The notes below the pieces were generated by a model, which did no database searches, was not told the DNA's origin, and was given only the letters and a program-made list of their open reading frames with translations. Positions 1-7,842 of a DNA stretch of 32,297 nucleotides are shown one piece after another (the first letter of the stretch is position 1; the number at the start of each line of letters is the position of its first letter). The translations under genes were made by a program, and so were the position numbers. Source of the stretch: Syntrophaceae bacterium (lineage in GTDB: Bacteria > Desulfobacterota > Syntrophia > Syntrophales > Smithellaceae); the NCBI GenBank assembly GCA_003141615.1, contig PLMV01000101.1:3363-35659 (forward strand), read 5' to 3'.

Positions 1-66
1 CCAATGATAATTCTTTTGAGAAGGGAATGGAAATTTAATAATCGCCTGTTTGAGGTTGGGGAGTAA
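1..66 (+). other. Possible 3' tail of an upstream gene
   Basis: Frame 1 is open from the window edge to a TAA at 64-66 (21 codons). The other two forward frames close sooner. It may be the end of a gene lying outside the window, or chance. The predicted residues are mixed basic and hydrophobic and no family is recognisable. Confidence 0.15.
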
Positions 67-122
67 AGAACTCAGGTAAGAGGTTAATGGAAGGGTACAC
101 GGGTTATTTTTGGAGACCCTAC

Positions 123-137
123 GCAGAAAAATTCTGC
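123..137. repeat. Short perfect inverted repeat (GCAGAA-AAA-TTCTGC)
   Basis: Six-base arms GCAGAA (123-128) and TTCTGC (132-137) flank three A residues. It lies upstream of a ribbon-helix-helix gene and a coupling-protein gene, the kind of place where an origin of transfer often sits. No known nick-site sequence was recognised, so the oriT idea is inference only. Confidence 0.35.
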
Positions 138-142
138 CCAGC

Positions 143-272
143 GTTAACAAAGGGATGAAAAAACGATTATTAGTGTTTGATATAATTAAATATTAACCGT
201 TAACATATTGTTAACACGGCAAATAAAAAATAGGACAATATCGTAATGAAAATATATATATACAAGGTTAAC
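143..272. promoter_or_regulatory. Four GTTAAC sites, candidate operators
   Basis: The palindrome GTTAAC occurs at 143-148, 199-204, 210-215 and 267-272. Start-to-start spacings are 56, 11 and 57 bp. Site 1 lies upstream of the extended -10 element, sites 2 and 3 just after the predicted start of transcription, and site 4 next to the start codon at 275. The arrangement suggests autoregulation by the adjacent ribbon-helix-helix protein, or relaxosome accessory binding. Both roles are inferred; only the sites are seen. Confidence 0.5.
178..186 (+). promoter_or_regulatory. Extended -10 promoter for the conjugation module
   Basis: TG at 178-179, one spacer base and a perfect TATAAT at 181-186 form an extended -10 element. 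No good -35 hexamer is present at the expected distance, which is common for extended -10 promoters. Transcription would start near 193 and leave a leader of about 80 nt before the first gene at 275. Confidence 0.45.
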
Positions 273-274
273 GG

Positions 275-601
275 ATGAGGAAGGTTATTGGAACAAGGAT
301 AATTGGTGAGCTAAGGGCGAGAATGGATAGGGAAGCGGCAGAGAAAAAATGCTCACTGGCAGAATTAATCCGGCAAAAAATAATATTTGCTTATGAGCAG
401 GAAGAAAAAGAAAAAACGATCATAAATTTAAAAATAATAGAAGGCGATCTTAAATCATTAATAAATTTGCTCATCATGACTTCCGCTCTTATATCTGAAG
501 ATATTCGTAAAGAAAAAGGTGCAGATACTTGGGTGGAGATTTTTAAAAACGCGAAGGAAATATTGGACGAGTATAAAAAGACAGGAAGGCTCGCTATATA
601 G
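275..601 (+). CDS. Ribbon-helix-helix DNA-binding protein (relaxosome/regulator-like)
   Basis: This 108-aa protein begins with a short basic strand, then an amphipathic helix and a turn with SLAELIR. That is the usual layout of Arc/MetJ-type ribbon-helix-helix proteins such as TraY and MobC-like accessory factors. The rest (about residues 45-108) is mostly helical and charged and could mediate dimer or tetramer contacts. An AAGG-like ribosome site lies just before ATG 275. The gene is 18 bp upstream of a TraD/VirD4 coupling-protein gene, so a role in relaxosome assembly or autoregulation is likely. The four GTTAAC sites upstream are plausible targets. The exact family is not certain, and an antitoxin-type regulator cannot be excluded. 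Confidence 0.6.
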   Translation: MRKVIGTRIIGELRARMDREAAEKKCSLAELIRQKIIFAYEQEEKEKTIINLKIIEGDLKSLINLLIMTSALISEDIRKEKGADTWVEIFKNAKEILDEYKKTGRLAI

Positions 602-619
602 CATTACATTGAGTGAATT

Positions 620-2467
620 ATGGATAATAAACATAACAGGAAAGCATTCAAGGGATTTGAAACTTGGATCAGTTATTTTCAAATGAACTTGAAAATGTTC
701 AAGTGGATTTTTATCGTCTCCGGTTTGGTGAGCGCAGTTATTACATTAATAACTATTTTCAATTTAGGTGATTGGGATTTTTATTTTTTTAAGATACCTA
801 ACGACAGGTTCTGCCAAGTAAGTGTTTGGTGTTTTAAAAATATGTGGTGGGGACTTGTTAATGATTCAATGAAAGTTTGCCAATCGGCATGGAATATTTT
901 GGGGCAGGAGTTTTTCCAGATTCTGCCATTTTATCTATCAATATTTATCATCGTATTGACAGCAATTACAGGACTCATTCTTCATTATTTTAGAAAAAGA
1001 TCCATGAAACAGGAAGAGGATAAATATATCGACGGTGCAAAATTTATTTCTTTAAGCAAATTATTAAAACTCTTGAGTCAAGAAAAGACGTCAATACCCA
1101 TTGCCGATATTAAAACTCCCTTTGACGACGAGACAAAGCATTTTTTTATTGTGGGAAGAACAGGGTCAGGTAAAACTCAAACTCTCAAAAGAGTCGTTAC
1201 TCATTTACAAACTAGCGGATCAAAAATTATTCTCTACGACAACAAGGGTGATTATATTCCGACAAATTACAACGAGAAGAGGGATAAAATATTTAATCCT
1301 ATTGATGAAAGATCAGCGCGATGGACAATCTTTAATGATTGCACATCGAAAATGGATATTGAACAAGTTATATGTCACGGAATGATACCCGGGTCGGGCG
1401 GAAGCAGAGATCCATTTTGGGCTAATGCTTCCAGAGAAGTATTCCGGGGCATATTGTATTATTGTTACCGCAACGAAATGTATTCTAATGCAAAAATATG
1501 GGACGTGTTGTCATCGGGAGCAAGCAAAATTGTGAAAATATTAAACACAATCCCGGAGGGAAGAACCGGCAGGGAAATGATTTTAGATTCATCTTCGAAA
1601 CAGACACAAGGCATTATGGCGATGCTTTTGCAATATACAGCTATTTTAGAATTAATGGCGACAGAGGATGGTGGTTTTTCCATTAGAAAATGGCTGCATG
1701 ATCCGCAGCCCGGCACTTTATTTTTGGTTAATCACAGTAAGAGTAAAGACGTTTTAAAACCTATTTTAACATTGCTCTTGGAAATGGCCAGCCACGAAGT
1801 GTTATCCATGCCGGATGATTACAATCGCAGAATATATTTTTTTCTGGATGAATTTGGATCGCTTAATCATATGAGTTCGATAATAGAATTATTGACACGG
1901 GCGCGATCAAAGGGCGCTTCCGTATGGATTGGAACGCAGGAAATTGGACAAATAGAAAAAGTTTATGGAAAAGAAAGCAGGCAGTCCATTGTTAATGGAT
2001 GCGCATCTAAATTAATACTCTCCATTGCCGAACCGGAAACGGCAAAATATTTTTCTGAGGCGATAGGCCAAACTGAAGTATTGGAATCCAGTGAATCTGT
2101 GTCTATGGGTCCTTCTAACATAAGAGATGGCCTTTCTTTTACCAGGAATTCAAAAACGAAGCCTCTAGTATTGCCATCTGTATTTCAGCAATTTCCGGAT
2201 ATGGAAGGGATATTAAAATTAAGTAATTATGATTATTGTAAGGTGAAAGTTCCCTATGTTTCATATCCGGTATTGAATGAATATTTAAAAATTAGAAATG
2301 ATATGCTTTTAGAAAGTTTGATTAAGAAAGTTGATATTTATAAAAAGACAGTGGAAGATTCAGATAAGATTGTTTTGGGTACAGATGAACGTATTAATAA
2401 ACCTGATAATCCCAGAGGGCAGTTGGATATCTTTTTTAATAATGAGAGAAAAGTATGGCTAAAATAG
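620..2467 (+). CDS. traD: Type IV conjugative coupling protein, TraD/VirD4/TrwB family
   Basis: A 615-aa inner-membrane ATPase of the family that brings the relaxase-DNA complex to a type IV secretion channel. Two hydrophobic segments lie at about residues 29-49 and 101-123, followed by the cytoplasmic motor domain. Walker A is GRTGSGKT (179-186). Walker B is IYFFLDEFG (405-413), followed by the [13 protein letters not shown] region typical of TraD/TrwB motors. Length fits the family. It follows the ribbon-helix-helix gene by 18 bp and overlaps the transglycosylase gene by 13 bp, so the three are probably cotranscribed. No relaxase or mating-pair genes are in the window, so it is either the edge of a larger element or an orphan remnant. 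The reading frame is intact. Confidence 0.88.
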   Translation: MDNKHNRKAFKGFETWISYFQMNLKMFKWIFIVSGLVSAVITLITIFNLGDWDFYFFKIPNDRFCQVSVWCFKNMWWGLVNDSMKVCQSAWNILGQEFFQILPFYLSIFIIVLTAITGLILHYFRKRSMKQEEDKYIDGAKFISLSKLLKLLSQEKTSIPIADIKTPFDDETKHFFIVGRTGSGKTQTLKRVVTHLQTSGSKIILYDNKGDYIPTNYNEKRDKIFNPIDERSARWTIFNDCTSKMDIEQVICHGMIPGSGGSRDPFWANASREVFRGILYYCYRNEMYSNAKIWDVLSSGASKIVKILNTIPEGRTGREMILDSSSKQTQGIMAMLLQYTAILELMATEDGGFSIRKWLHDPQPGTLFLVNHSKSKDVLKPILTLLLEMASHEVLSMPDDYNRRIYFFLDEFGSLNHMSSIIELLTRARSKGASVWIGTQEIGQIEKVYGKESRQSIVNGCASKLILSIAEPETAKYFSEAIGQTEVLESSESVSMGPSNIRDGLSFTRNSKTKPLVLPSVFQQFPDMEGILKLSNYDYCKVKVPYVSYPVLNEYLKIRNDMLLESLIKKVDIYKKTVEDSDKIVLGTDERINKPDNPRGQLDIFFNNERKVWLK

Positions 2468-2889
2468 TATCAAAATATTTATTGATTCTGATTATTATAA
2501 TATTTTATTTTTCATCTGACGCTTTTTGTTATTGCTTTGATGAAGCAGCCTGCCGGTATAATATTTCTGCTGATATTTTATATGCAATTGCAAGGGTAGA
2601 GTCTAATTTTGATCCGGGTGCCGTTAATTGGAATAAAGATGGATCTTATGATTACGGTATAATGCAAATCAACTCCAGATGGTATAAAGTTCTTGGTGCT
2701 GATGCATGGTCACAATTAGGAGATTCTTGTTATAATGTCAATGTTGGGGCATGGATTTTAGCCGGATGCATGAAAAGATATGGTTATACTTGGGAAGCAG
2801 TCGGTTGCTACAATGCGAGTAGCAAAAATAAGCGTAACAGGTACGCTTATAAAGTATGGCGTACTATAGCTAAAATGAAGGAGAAGTAA
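2455..2889 (+). CDS. Lytic transglycosylase, SLT/VirB1 type
   Basis: A 144-aa exported protein with an N-terminal hydrophobic signal segment (about 7-22), followed by a compact SLT domain. The catalytic glutamate is E49 in ARVESNFDP. It is followed by the GIMQIN and CYNAS motifs usual in IagB/VirB1/PilT-type enzymes, which open the peptidoglycan locally for secretion or conjugation machines. Several cysteines (near 25, 27 and 33, plus later ones) could form disulfides in the periplasm. The start overlaps the end of the coupling-protein gene, with a GAGAG ribosome site inside it. Context supports a conjugation role over wall turnover. Confidence 0.85.
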   Translation: MAKIVSKYLLILIIIIFYFSSDAFCYCFDEAACRYNISADILYAIARVESNFDPGAVNWNKDGSYDYGIMQINSRWYKVLGADAWSQLGDSCYNVNVGAWILAGCMKRYGYTWEAVGCYNASSKNKRNRYAYKVWRTIAKMKEK

Positions 2890-3396
2890 CATCCTTTAAA
2901 AACATACAATGAATGGAATTCAACATACTGAATCGATATCGTCTGAAGCAAGTGCATACACATCATACGCTCTTTTACATTTGTATGCTGCAGGAAAAAT
3001 TGTTTTGACTAATCAAAAAATGGTTGAACTCTAACTTAACATGTGGTCCAAGCATTCAGGGCAGTTCAACATTATCATAGCCACCGTCTCCTAATTGTCT
3101 AAGATCAGGACGACGACTTATTAGTTGCTGTAAAATCAAAGATAATTCCTTTTTAATTTTACCATCTCACCATCAATATAGATTCCCGTAAATCTGTTGA
3201 CTAATCAATCACTTGTCCCGACAGGCAAAATACTGAAGTTAAAACTGAAAATACCACTTGTAAATGGCACATTATTCAGTTATAAAGCATCGATTTTTTA
3301 TTTTGTTTTAACATTACAAGGGACCATTTTCACAAGCGTTTTCTTGAAGTGTTACTAGATATATTTAAATATTAATAAAAGGTGAGGGAGGGAAAA
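2890..3396. other. Non-coding stretch with decayed reading frames
   Basis: No intact gene is visible. A short + strand ORF (2909-3034, 41 aa) has no clear ribosome site. On the minus strand an open frame at about 3056-3166 reads a plausible peptide containing RRPDLRQLGDGGYDNVELP. A neighbouring minus frame further upstream contains TGIYIDGEMVKL. The two could be joined by one frameshift in an A-rich run, which suggests a decayed gene of unknown family. The stretch separates the conjugation fragment from the MFS gene. Confidence 0.3.
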
Positions 3397-3429
3397 ATGG
3401 CAAATTAAAATTTAGAAAGTAAGAGGTGG

Positions 3430-4689
3430 TTGATTGCCATCGCCGCTGTTGTAATTCAGCTGTGTCTTGGCACTGTGTACGCATGGTCGGTTTTTAAAAT
3501 TCCATTGATGAAAATGCACGGCTGGGATGGAAAAACAGTTCAGTACACTTTTATGATTCTTATGGGCATTATCGGATTGGCTGCTGCTTTTGGTGGAACT
3601 TTGGTTGATAAAAAAGGTCCCAAGTTCGTGGCCACTATTGGTGGTATTCTTTTCGGTATCGGCACCCTCGTAGCCGGTTATGCTGATCAGGTTGGAAGTA
3701 TCGCTCTTCTTTATCTTGGATTCGGAGTAATTTGCGCATTGGGCAATGGTTTTGGCTACGTTACACCGATTGCCACACTGATTCGCTGGTTCCCGGATAA
3801 AAGAGGTCTGGTAACCGGTCTGGCCGTTATGGGTTTTGGCGCGGGCGCTTTCTTTATGGGCAAAATCGCCCCCATCATGATAAAATCCTATCAGCAGATT
3901 GACCCCACCGGAAAAATCATTGCTTCCGGTGTAGCCAACACTTGGTACATATGGGGTGTGATTTTTCTTGTTCTTGTGACAGGTTCCGCGCAGTTCTTTA
4001 AAAATCCCCCTGCAGGCTGGTTGCCTAAAGGCTTTAAACCCGCCGCCACAACTGTTTCCGCGGCCAATTCCTTTACTTTCGGCGAAGCCGTAAAAACTCC
4101 TCAGTGGTGGATGCTCTGGTCCATGCTTTGTCTTAACGTATCCGCCGGTCTTGGTCTCATTTCCCAGCACTCTCCGTTGGCTCAGGATATTTATAAAAAA
4201 ACCGAGGGATTAACCGGTACATTAACTCCGGAGCAAATAGCCATAGTAGCTGCAGCCGGTGGCGCTTGTGTCGCCTACGCGGCAATATTCAATGGTTTGG
4301 GAAGACTTTTCTGGGCAAAAATTTCCGATAATATCGGCCGTAAAATGGTCTTCTTAATAATGTTTGCCACTCAGGCAGTTTTGTATGTTCTGGTTGCCAA
4401 AGGTTTTGTTGCTACCTACTGGCTTTTTGTCATCGCTTCCTGCTATCTTCTTGCCTGTTACGGTGGTGGCTTCGCTACCATGCCTGCTTTTGCCGCCGAC
4501 GCTTTTGGCCCGGCATATATCGGCAAGGTGTATGGTTTTATGCTTACAGCATGGAGCACTGCCGGTCTTATCGGTCCCTATGTATTCGAGGTATTCAAAC
4601 CACAGGCGCTGATGATTGCAGCCGGTCTTTTAACAGTCGGTTTCTTTATCGCTTTGGTTTACAAAGCCCCTAAAGGTAAAAAAAGTTAA
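3430..4689 (+). CDS. OFA/OxlT-type MFS transporter, 5' end disrupted
   Basis: About 12 hydrophobic helices and the signature region NPPAGWLPKGF place this in the oxalate/formate antiporter (OFA) branch of the major facilitator superfamily, which moves small organic acids across the inner membrane. The substrate cannot be told. The natural start appears to be ATG 3397, behind a strong GGTGAGGGAGG ribosome site, but codon 4 is TAA (3406-3408). After it the same frame continues NLESKRWLIAI, a normal N-terminus for the family. The coordinates given begin at TTG 3430, the first usable start after the stop, but GAGGTGG lies too close to it for efficient use. The protein may be made weakly, by reinitiation, or not at all; a sequencing error is also possible. 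The rest of the frame is intact at 419 codons. Confidence 0.8.
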   Translation: MIAIAAVVIQLCLGTVYAWSVFKIPLMKMHGWDGKTVQYTFMILMGIIGLAAAFGGTLVDKKGPKFVATIGGILFGIGTLVAGYADQVGSIALLYLGFGVICALGNGFGYVTPIATLIRWFPDKRGLVTGLAVMGFGAGAFFMGKIAPIMIKSYQQIDPTGKIIASGVANTWYIWGVIFLVLVTGSAQFFKNPPAGWLPKGFKPAATTVSAANSFTFGEAVKTPQWWMLWSMLCLNVSAGLGLISQHSPLAQDIYKKTEGLTGTLTPEQIAIVAAAGGACVAYAAIFNGLGRLFWAKISDNIGRKMVFLIMFATQAVLYVLVAKGFVATYWLFVIASCYLLACYGGGFATMPAFAADAFGPAYIGKVYGFMLTAWSTAGLIGPYVFEVFKPQALMIAAGLLTVGFFIALVYKAPKGKKS

Positions 4690-4708
4690 TTTTTTATGAA
4701 TAAAATCT

Positions 4709-4747
4709 AAAGTCCCCTTCGGTCTTATGATCGAAGGGGACTTTTTT
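4709..4747 (+). terminator. Intrinsic terminator after the MFS gene
   Basis: A perfect GC-rich stem has arms AAGTCCCCTTCG (4710-4721) and CGAAGGGGACTT (4732-4743) around a 10-nt loop, followed by a run of T. It begins 20 nt after the MFS stop codon. Because the stem is flanked by A on one side and T on the other, it could also stop transcription from the opposite strand. Confidence 0.9.
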
Positions 4748-4962
4748 ATGCTTTACTCATATTGTCACATCTATATATTAAAAAAATTTTACTGATCTTC
4801 TTTTAGAGAATTTCTAATATCATGTTGACAAACAAATTTGATTATGATTAATGACGCGCACCATGAAAGATTCACTCTCTTTCTCGTGCGGTTGATGGAG
4901 TTCACCTTTAATCGCAACCAATGCTAATGACTCCTGCAAAATTTAATGACAGGAATTATTAT

Positions 4963-5193
4963 ATGGACAGTATTTATTTACTTACATCGTTTTGGTTCCT
5001 TGCCGCTGTTTTATCAACCATCCTTAATATTATTTCACAAGCTCTGTATTCCTACATCGTCGGTGCTGTATTTGCCAGTGCTGTTATACCAACGCTGATA
5101 GCTAATAAATTTTTCTTGCCTGAACATTTGTTGGAACCGCCTATGTTGGATGATCGGGCTCCTGATGAAAGAGATATTATTAGAAAATTATAA
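4963..5193 (+). CDS. Small membrane protein, unknown
   Basis: A 76-aa product with one or two hydrophobic segments (about residues 4-22 and 30-48) and a charged C-terminal tail ending in DERDIIRKL. ATG 4963 is preferred over ATG 4921 because AGGAA at 4951-4955 is well placed before it and no ribosome site precedes 4921. No family is recognised. It stands alone between the MFS terminator and the zinc-ribbon gene. Confidence 0.5.
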   Translation: MDSIYLLTSFWFLAAVLSTILNIISQALYSYIVGAVFASAVIPTLIANKFFLPEHLLEPPMLDDRAPDERDIIRKL

Positions 5194-5290
5194 ATTATCA
5201 TCTAAGGGAAAAAGTTTGTTTTTTTCGTGGCTTCGTTAATTAATCAAAAAGTCAGAACATAAAAATAATTTTAAAAATTAGAGAGCTAGG

Positions 5291-6175
5291 ATGATGGGTA
5301 AAGCTACCGTAAAATATAATTTTCAGGTTTGCACTCCTCGCCTGGCAAAGGAATGGCATCCCACAAAGAATGATAACCTAATACCTAAAGAGGTAACAAT
5401 TGGTTCCAATAAGAAAGTATGGTGGCAATGCTCGAGGGGACATGAATGGGAGGCTACAGTTAATAACAGGAACAGGGGGACAGGTTGTCCCTATTGTTCC
5501 GGTAAAAAAGTCAACAATGAAAACTGTCTTAAAACGGTTAATCCAACTCTGGCAAAGGAATGGCATCCTACAAAGAATGATAACCTAACACCGAAAGAAG
5601 TAACGGCTGGTTCCATTAAGAAAGTATGGTGGCAATGCTCGAGGGGACATGAATGGGAGGCGTACGTTTATAACAGAAGCAATGGGCATGGTTGTCCCTA
5701 CTGTTCTGGGAGAAAAGTCAACGATAGAAACTGCCTTAAAACGGTTAATCCCACTTTGGCAAAGGAATGGCATCCAACAAAGAATGACAACCTAACACCG
5801 AAAGAGGTAACAATTGGTTCCATTAAGAAAATATGGTGGCAATGCTCGAAGGGACATGAGTGGGAGACTACAGTTAACAGCAGACAACATGGTCATGGTT
5901 GTCCCTATTGTTCTGGTAGAAAAGTCAACGATGAAAACTGCCTTAAAACGGTTAATCCAACTCTGGCAAAGGAGTGGCATCTTACAAAAAATGGTAATCT
6001 AACACCGAAAGAAGTAACAGCAGGTTCCGGTAAAAAAGTATGGTGGAAATGTTCGAGAGGTCACGTATGGGAGGCATGCGTTTATAACAGGAGCAAGGGG
6101 AATAATTGTCCCTTCTGTTCTGGCCATAAATTTAGTAACTGCCTACAAAAAATTAATCCAACTCTGGCAAAGTAA
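5291..6175 (+). CDS. Tandem treble-clef/zinc-ribbon repeat protein (DUF4379-like), truncated
   Basis: The product is 294 aa, made of four tandem copies of an about 69-residue unit plus the start of a fifth. Each unit contains AKEWHPTKN, a central WWxCSRGHxWE and a CPYCSG knuckle. The spaced C, H, C and C residues are the likely zinc ligands. This matches the probable zinc-ribbon domain DUF4379 (PF14311), found in proteins often thought to act on DNA or as endonuclease partners. Its function is not established, and no catalytic domain is present here. GAGAG at 5281-5285 precedes the ATG pair at 5291/5294. The frame ends in unit 5 at a TAA directly followed by TAG, although the homologous coding sequence continues. 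Confidence 0.75.
   Translation: MMGKATVKYNFQVCTPRLAKEWHPTKNDNLIPKEVTIGSNKKVWWQCSRGHEWEATVNNRNRGTGCPYCSGKKVNNENCLKTVNPTLAKEWHPTKNDNLTPKEVTAGSIKKVWWQCSRGHEWEAYVYNRSNGHGCPYCSGRKVNDRNCLKTVNPTLAKEWHPTKNDNLTPKEVTIGSIKKIWWQCSKGHEWETTVNSRQHGHGCPYCSGRKVNDENCLKTVNPTLAKEWHLTKNGNLTPKEVTAGSGKKVWWKCSRGHVWEACVYNRSKGNNCPFCSGHKFSNCLQKINPTLAK
5333..6157 (+). repeat. 207-bp in-frame tandem repeats
   Basis: Repeat units start at about 5333, 5540, 5747, 5954 and 6155. The first full steps are exactly 207 bp (69 codons) and the last is slightly shorter. Long stretches are nearly identical between units, while the central region, roughly the 10-12 codons before the CPYC knuckle, varies more. This suggests recent expansion or ongoing recombination between units. 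Confidence 0.85.
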
Positions 6176-6322
6176 TAGCATCCTACAAAAAATGGTAGAC
6201 TAAAGCCGATAGACGTAATGGCGGGTTCCAACAAGAAAGTTTGGTGGAAATGCTCAAGAGGTCATAAATGGGAGTCGACAGTTATTAAAAGGTATGTCTT
6301 TGGATGTATTTATTGCTGTTAG
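6176..6322 (+). pseudogene. Cut-off fifth zinc-ribbon unit
   Basis: After TAA (6173-6175) and TAG (6176-6178) the same frame stays open for 47 codons to TAG 6320-6322. It encodes the rest of a fifth unit, with its HPTKNG, VWWKCSRGHKWES and GCIYCC parts still in register. In earlier units the codons at the two stops are GAA and TGG, so two substitutions explain the interruption. All zinc ligands are kept, pointing to recent loss. Confidence 0.7.
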
Positions 6323-6610
6323 CGTAAGCATCATCCTACTTTCTTTGATTCATCATTTTTTCAAACCCTATTTGAGAGATTTGACCTAATTTGGAATTGT
6401 AAGCCAAAAAATAAATTACTTCCTGCAATATTGTTTTTCTCATTTTACCTATCTATACAACATTTCAAACAGTAATAGGGATTGGAAAGCAATTTGTTGA
6501 AATCCGATAATGCGCTTCGCATCATCCACCATAAATATGGTGCATCTTTCATCGGGATTTTATGCCTGTCAACGGCTGCAGGTGTTAGATGCGGCAGACA
6601 AATATAGTAT
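6323..6610. other. AT-rich intergenic stretch with two short inverted repeats
   Basis: No convincing gene. Two small inverted repeats are visible: ATGCG-CTT-CGCAT at 6510-6522 and CACCATA-AA-TATGGTG at 6527-6542. Neither is followed by a clear T run in either direction. They lie downstream of the minus-strand SpoIIAA-like gene and could slow or end its transcription, but this is weak. Confidence 0.3.
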
Positions 6611-6970
6611 TTATTGCTCGACGAGCCAATCCAAGGCTTCTATTGAGTTCTTTAAAATCAGGTTTTGACGCCTTGTGTAAAGAACAATCGTGTCATATAT
6701 TACTTTTTTTAGGCCTTCAACCCCTAAGAGAGCGGTCATTTTCATATACGGTTCATTATGTTTGGTGAATTCTTTGAGTATCTGGGTTATTTTAGTATTG
6801 TATCTTAAGCCTTTGACATTACAGAGACATAATATTGAATGTGGAGGCTCCTTTTCAACAATCGGTTTTATGCGTTCTGTTATGTCTATTAACTCTTCGG
6901 TCGTTTGGACTGCGATGTCCATGTACAGAATCCTTTTACCTTTGTGTTGCGTCCATTGGCAACTCGGCAT
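6611..6970 (-). CDS. SpoIIAA-like (STAS/SEC14-like) protein
   Basis: A 119-aa cytoplasmic protein. It opens with a strand-rich segment (KGKRILYMDIAV), has a central hydrophobic strand (SILCLCNVKGLRY), then MTALLGVEGLKKVIYDTI, and ends EALDWLVEQ. This order matches the SpoIIAA-like family (PF11964), small STAS-fold proteins of unclear function that are common in Deltaproteobacteria-type genomes. There is no obvious phosphorylatable serine of the anti-anti-sigma type, so a partner-switching role should not be assumed. An AGGGATG sequence precedes the start on this strand. It stands alone and is not tightly linked to the OmpA-like gene upstream. Confidence 0.65.
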   Translation of the reverse strand: MPSCQWTQHKGKRILYMDIAVQTTEELIDITERIKPIVEKEPPHSILCLCNVKGLRYNTKITQILKEFTKHNEPYMKMTALLGVEGLKKVIYDTIVLYTRRQNLILKNSIEALDWLVEQ

Positions 6971-7067
6971 AATTCACATCCCTGGAGATTTTTATATAAT
7001 GTAACACCATAAGGCCTTTGTAACGGTCATGAGGTCTTCATCTTTTTAGTATAAACTTATTATAAAT

Positions 7068-7658
7068 TTACTTTGCCCTTACTTCTTCGATAACAGCCTC
7101 AGCTCTACGGTTCTGCTGCCGCCCTTCCTCCGTGTCATTGCTGGCGATTGGTTTATTAGGTCCATAACCAATAGTGGTAATGCGAGATCCATTTATACCG
7201 AATTTGTTAATCAGGTATTGTCGTAAACTTTTAGCGCGAGCTCTAGATAATCGCATATTATATGACTTCTTGCCGATACTGTCTGTATGACCTTTAATTA
7301 CAATCTTTGTATTAGGGTGTTCTTTCATGAAATCGGCCATTTTTTTGATGTCATCATGATATTTTTCCTTTATAAAAGACTTGTTGAAATCAAATTCCAC
7401 ATTAAGTCCTAAGGAAACATTCTCTTGTTTGTTTTTAACGACGTCGGAAGCCTTATGCTTTTTAGAATCTGAAGCCTTTTTTACCGGAATAGAGGGTTGT
7501 TCTGTAGGTGATGGACAATTGGGACAGTCTTTAATACTATCATCGATAATTAAAGGGGGTAAGCCACCGGCCCTATATTCTGTCCTAACTTTTGCCTGTG
7601 CTGTCATGACAACAGCCATAATAACCATAAACAATAACACTCCAATTTTTTTCATCAT
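7068..7658 (-). CDS. OmpA-family cell-wall-binding protein
   Basis: A 196-aa exported protein with a signal peptide (about residues 1-22, cleavage after AQA), a low-complexity linker with two cysteines (45 and 48) and a C-terminal OmpA/MotB domain (about 85-192). Peptidoglycan-binding residues are in place: the aspartate in GHTDSIG (about 126) and the arginines in QQNRRAE (about 184-185). It lacks a beta-barrel and a lipobox, so it is probably a soluble or loosely attached periplasmic wall binder. AGGAG precedes the double ATG start. It differs from the Pal lipoprotein encoded at 13761. Confidence 0.85.
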   Translation of the reverse strand: MMKKIGVLLFMVIMAVVMTAQAKVRTEYRAGGLPPLIIDDSIKDCPNCPSPTEQPSIPVKKASDSKKHKASDVVKNKQENVSLGLNVEFDFNKSFIKEKYHDDIKKMADFMKEHPNTKIVIKGHTDSIGKKSYNMRLSRARAKSLRQYLINKFGINGSRITTIGYGPNKPIASNDTEEGRQQNRRAEAVIEEVRAK

Positions 7659-7842
7659 ACTCTCCTTTCGTCCTAACTTTTTTTATGAATTGTTTTTTTG
7701 GAAAAACAATTTACATCTTTTTTTCAAAGTTGCATGTCTATTAAGATAATTTCTTATAATTCTGTACTCAAGAAACACATGAAACCGATTATTAGTAATA
7801 ATACCCCTTTCTGTTGTACAGCCGCCTTTTCAATCTTTTATG

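Noticed and set aside
3412-4170. 252-codon open frame on the minus strand
   Set aside because: Fully antisense to the MFS transporter, with a composition typical of a shadow frame and no ribosome site.
4825-4890. TTGACA followed by a hairpin before the small membrane protein
   Set aside because: The -35 is perfect, but no acceptable -10 occurs at 16-18 bp, and the stem is interrupted by an asymmetric loop.
3406-6178. Stop-codon reassignment as a reason for the in-frame TAA and TAG codons
   Set aside because: TAA, TAG and TGA end many intact genes in the window at sensible places, and the affected codons would have to mean both Glu and Trp.
7688-7711. AATTGTTTTT/AAAAACAATT inverted repeat between the MarR and OmpA-like genes
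   Set aside because: All A/T apart from single bases, with no T run after the stem in the direction of transcription. Probably chance in AT-rich DNA.
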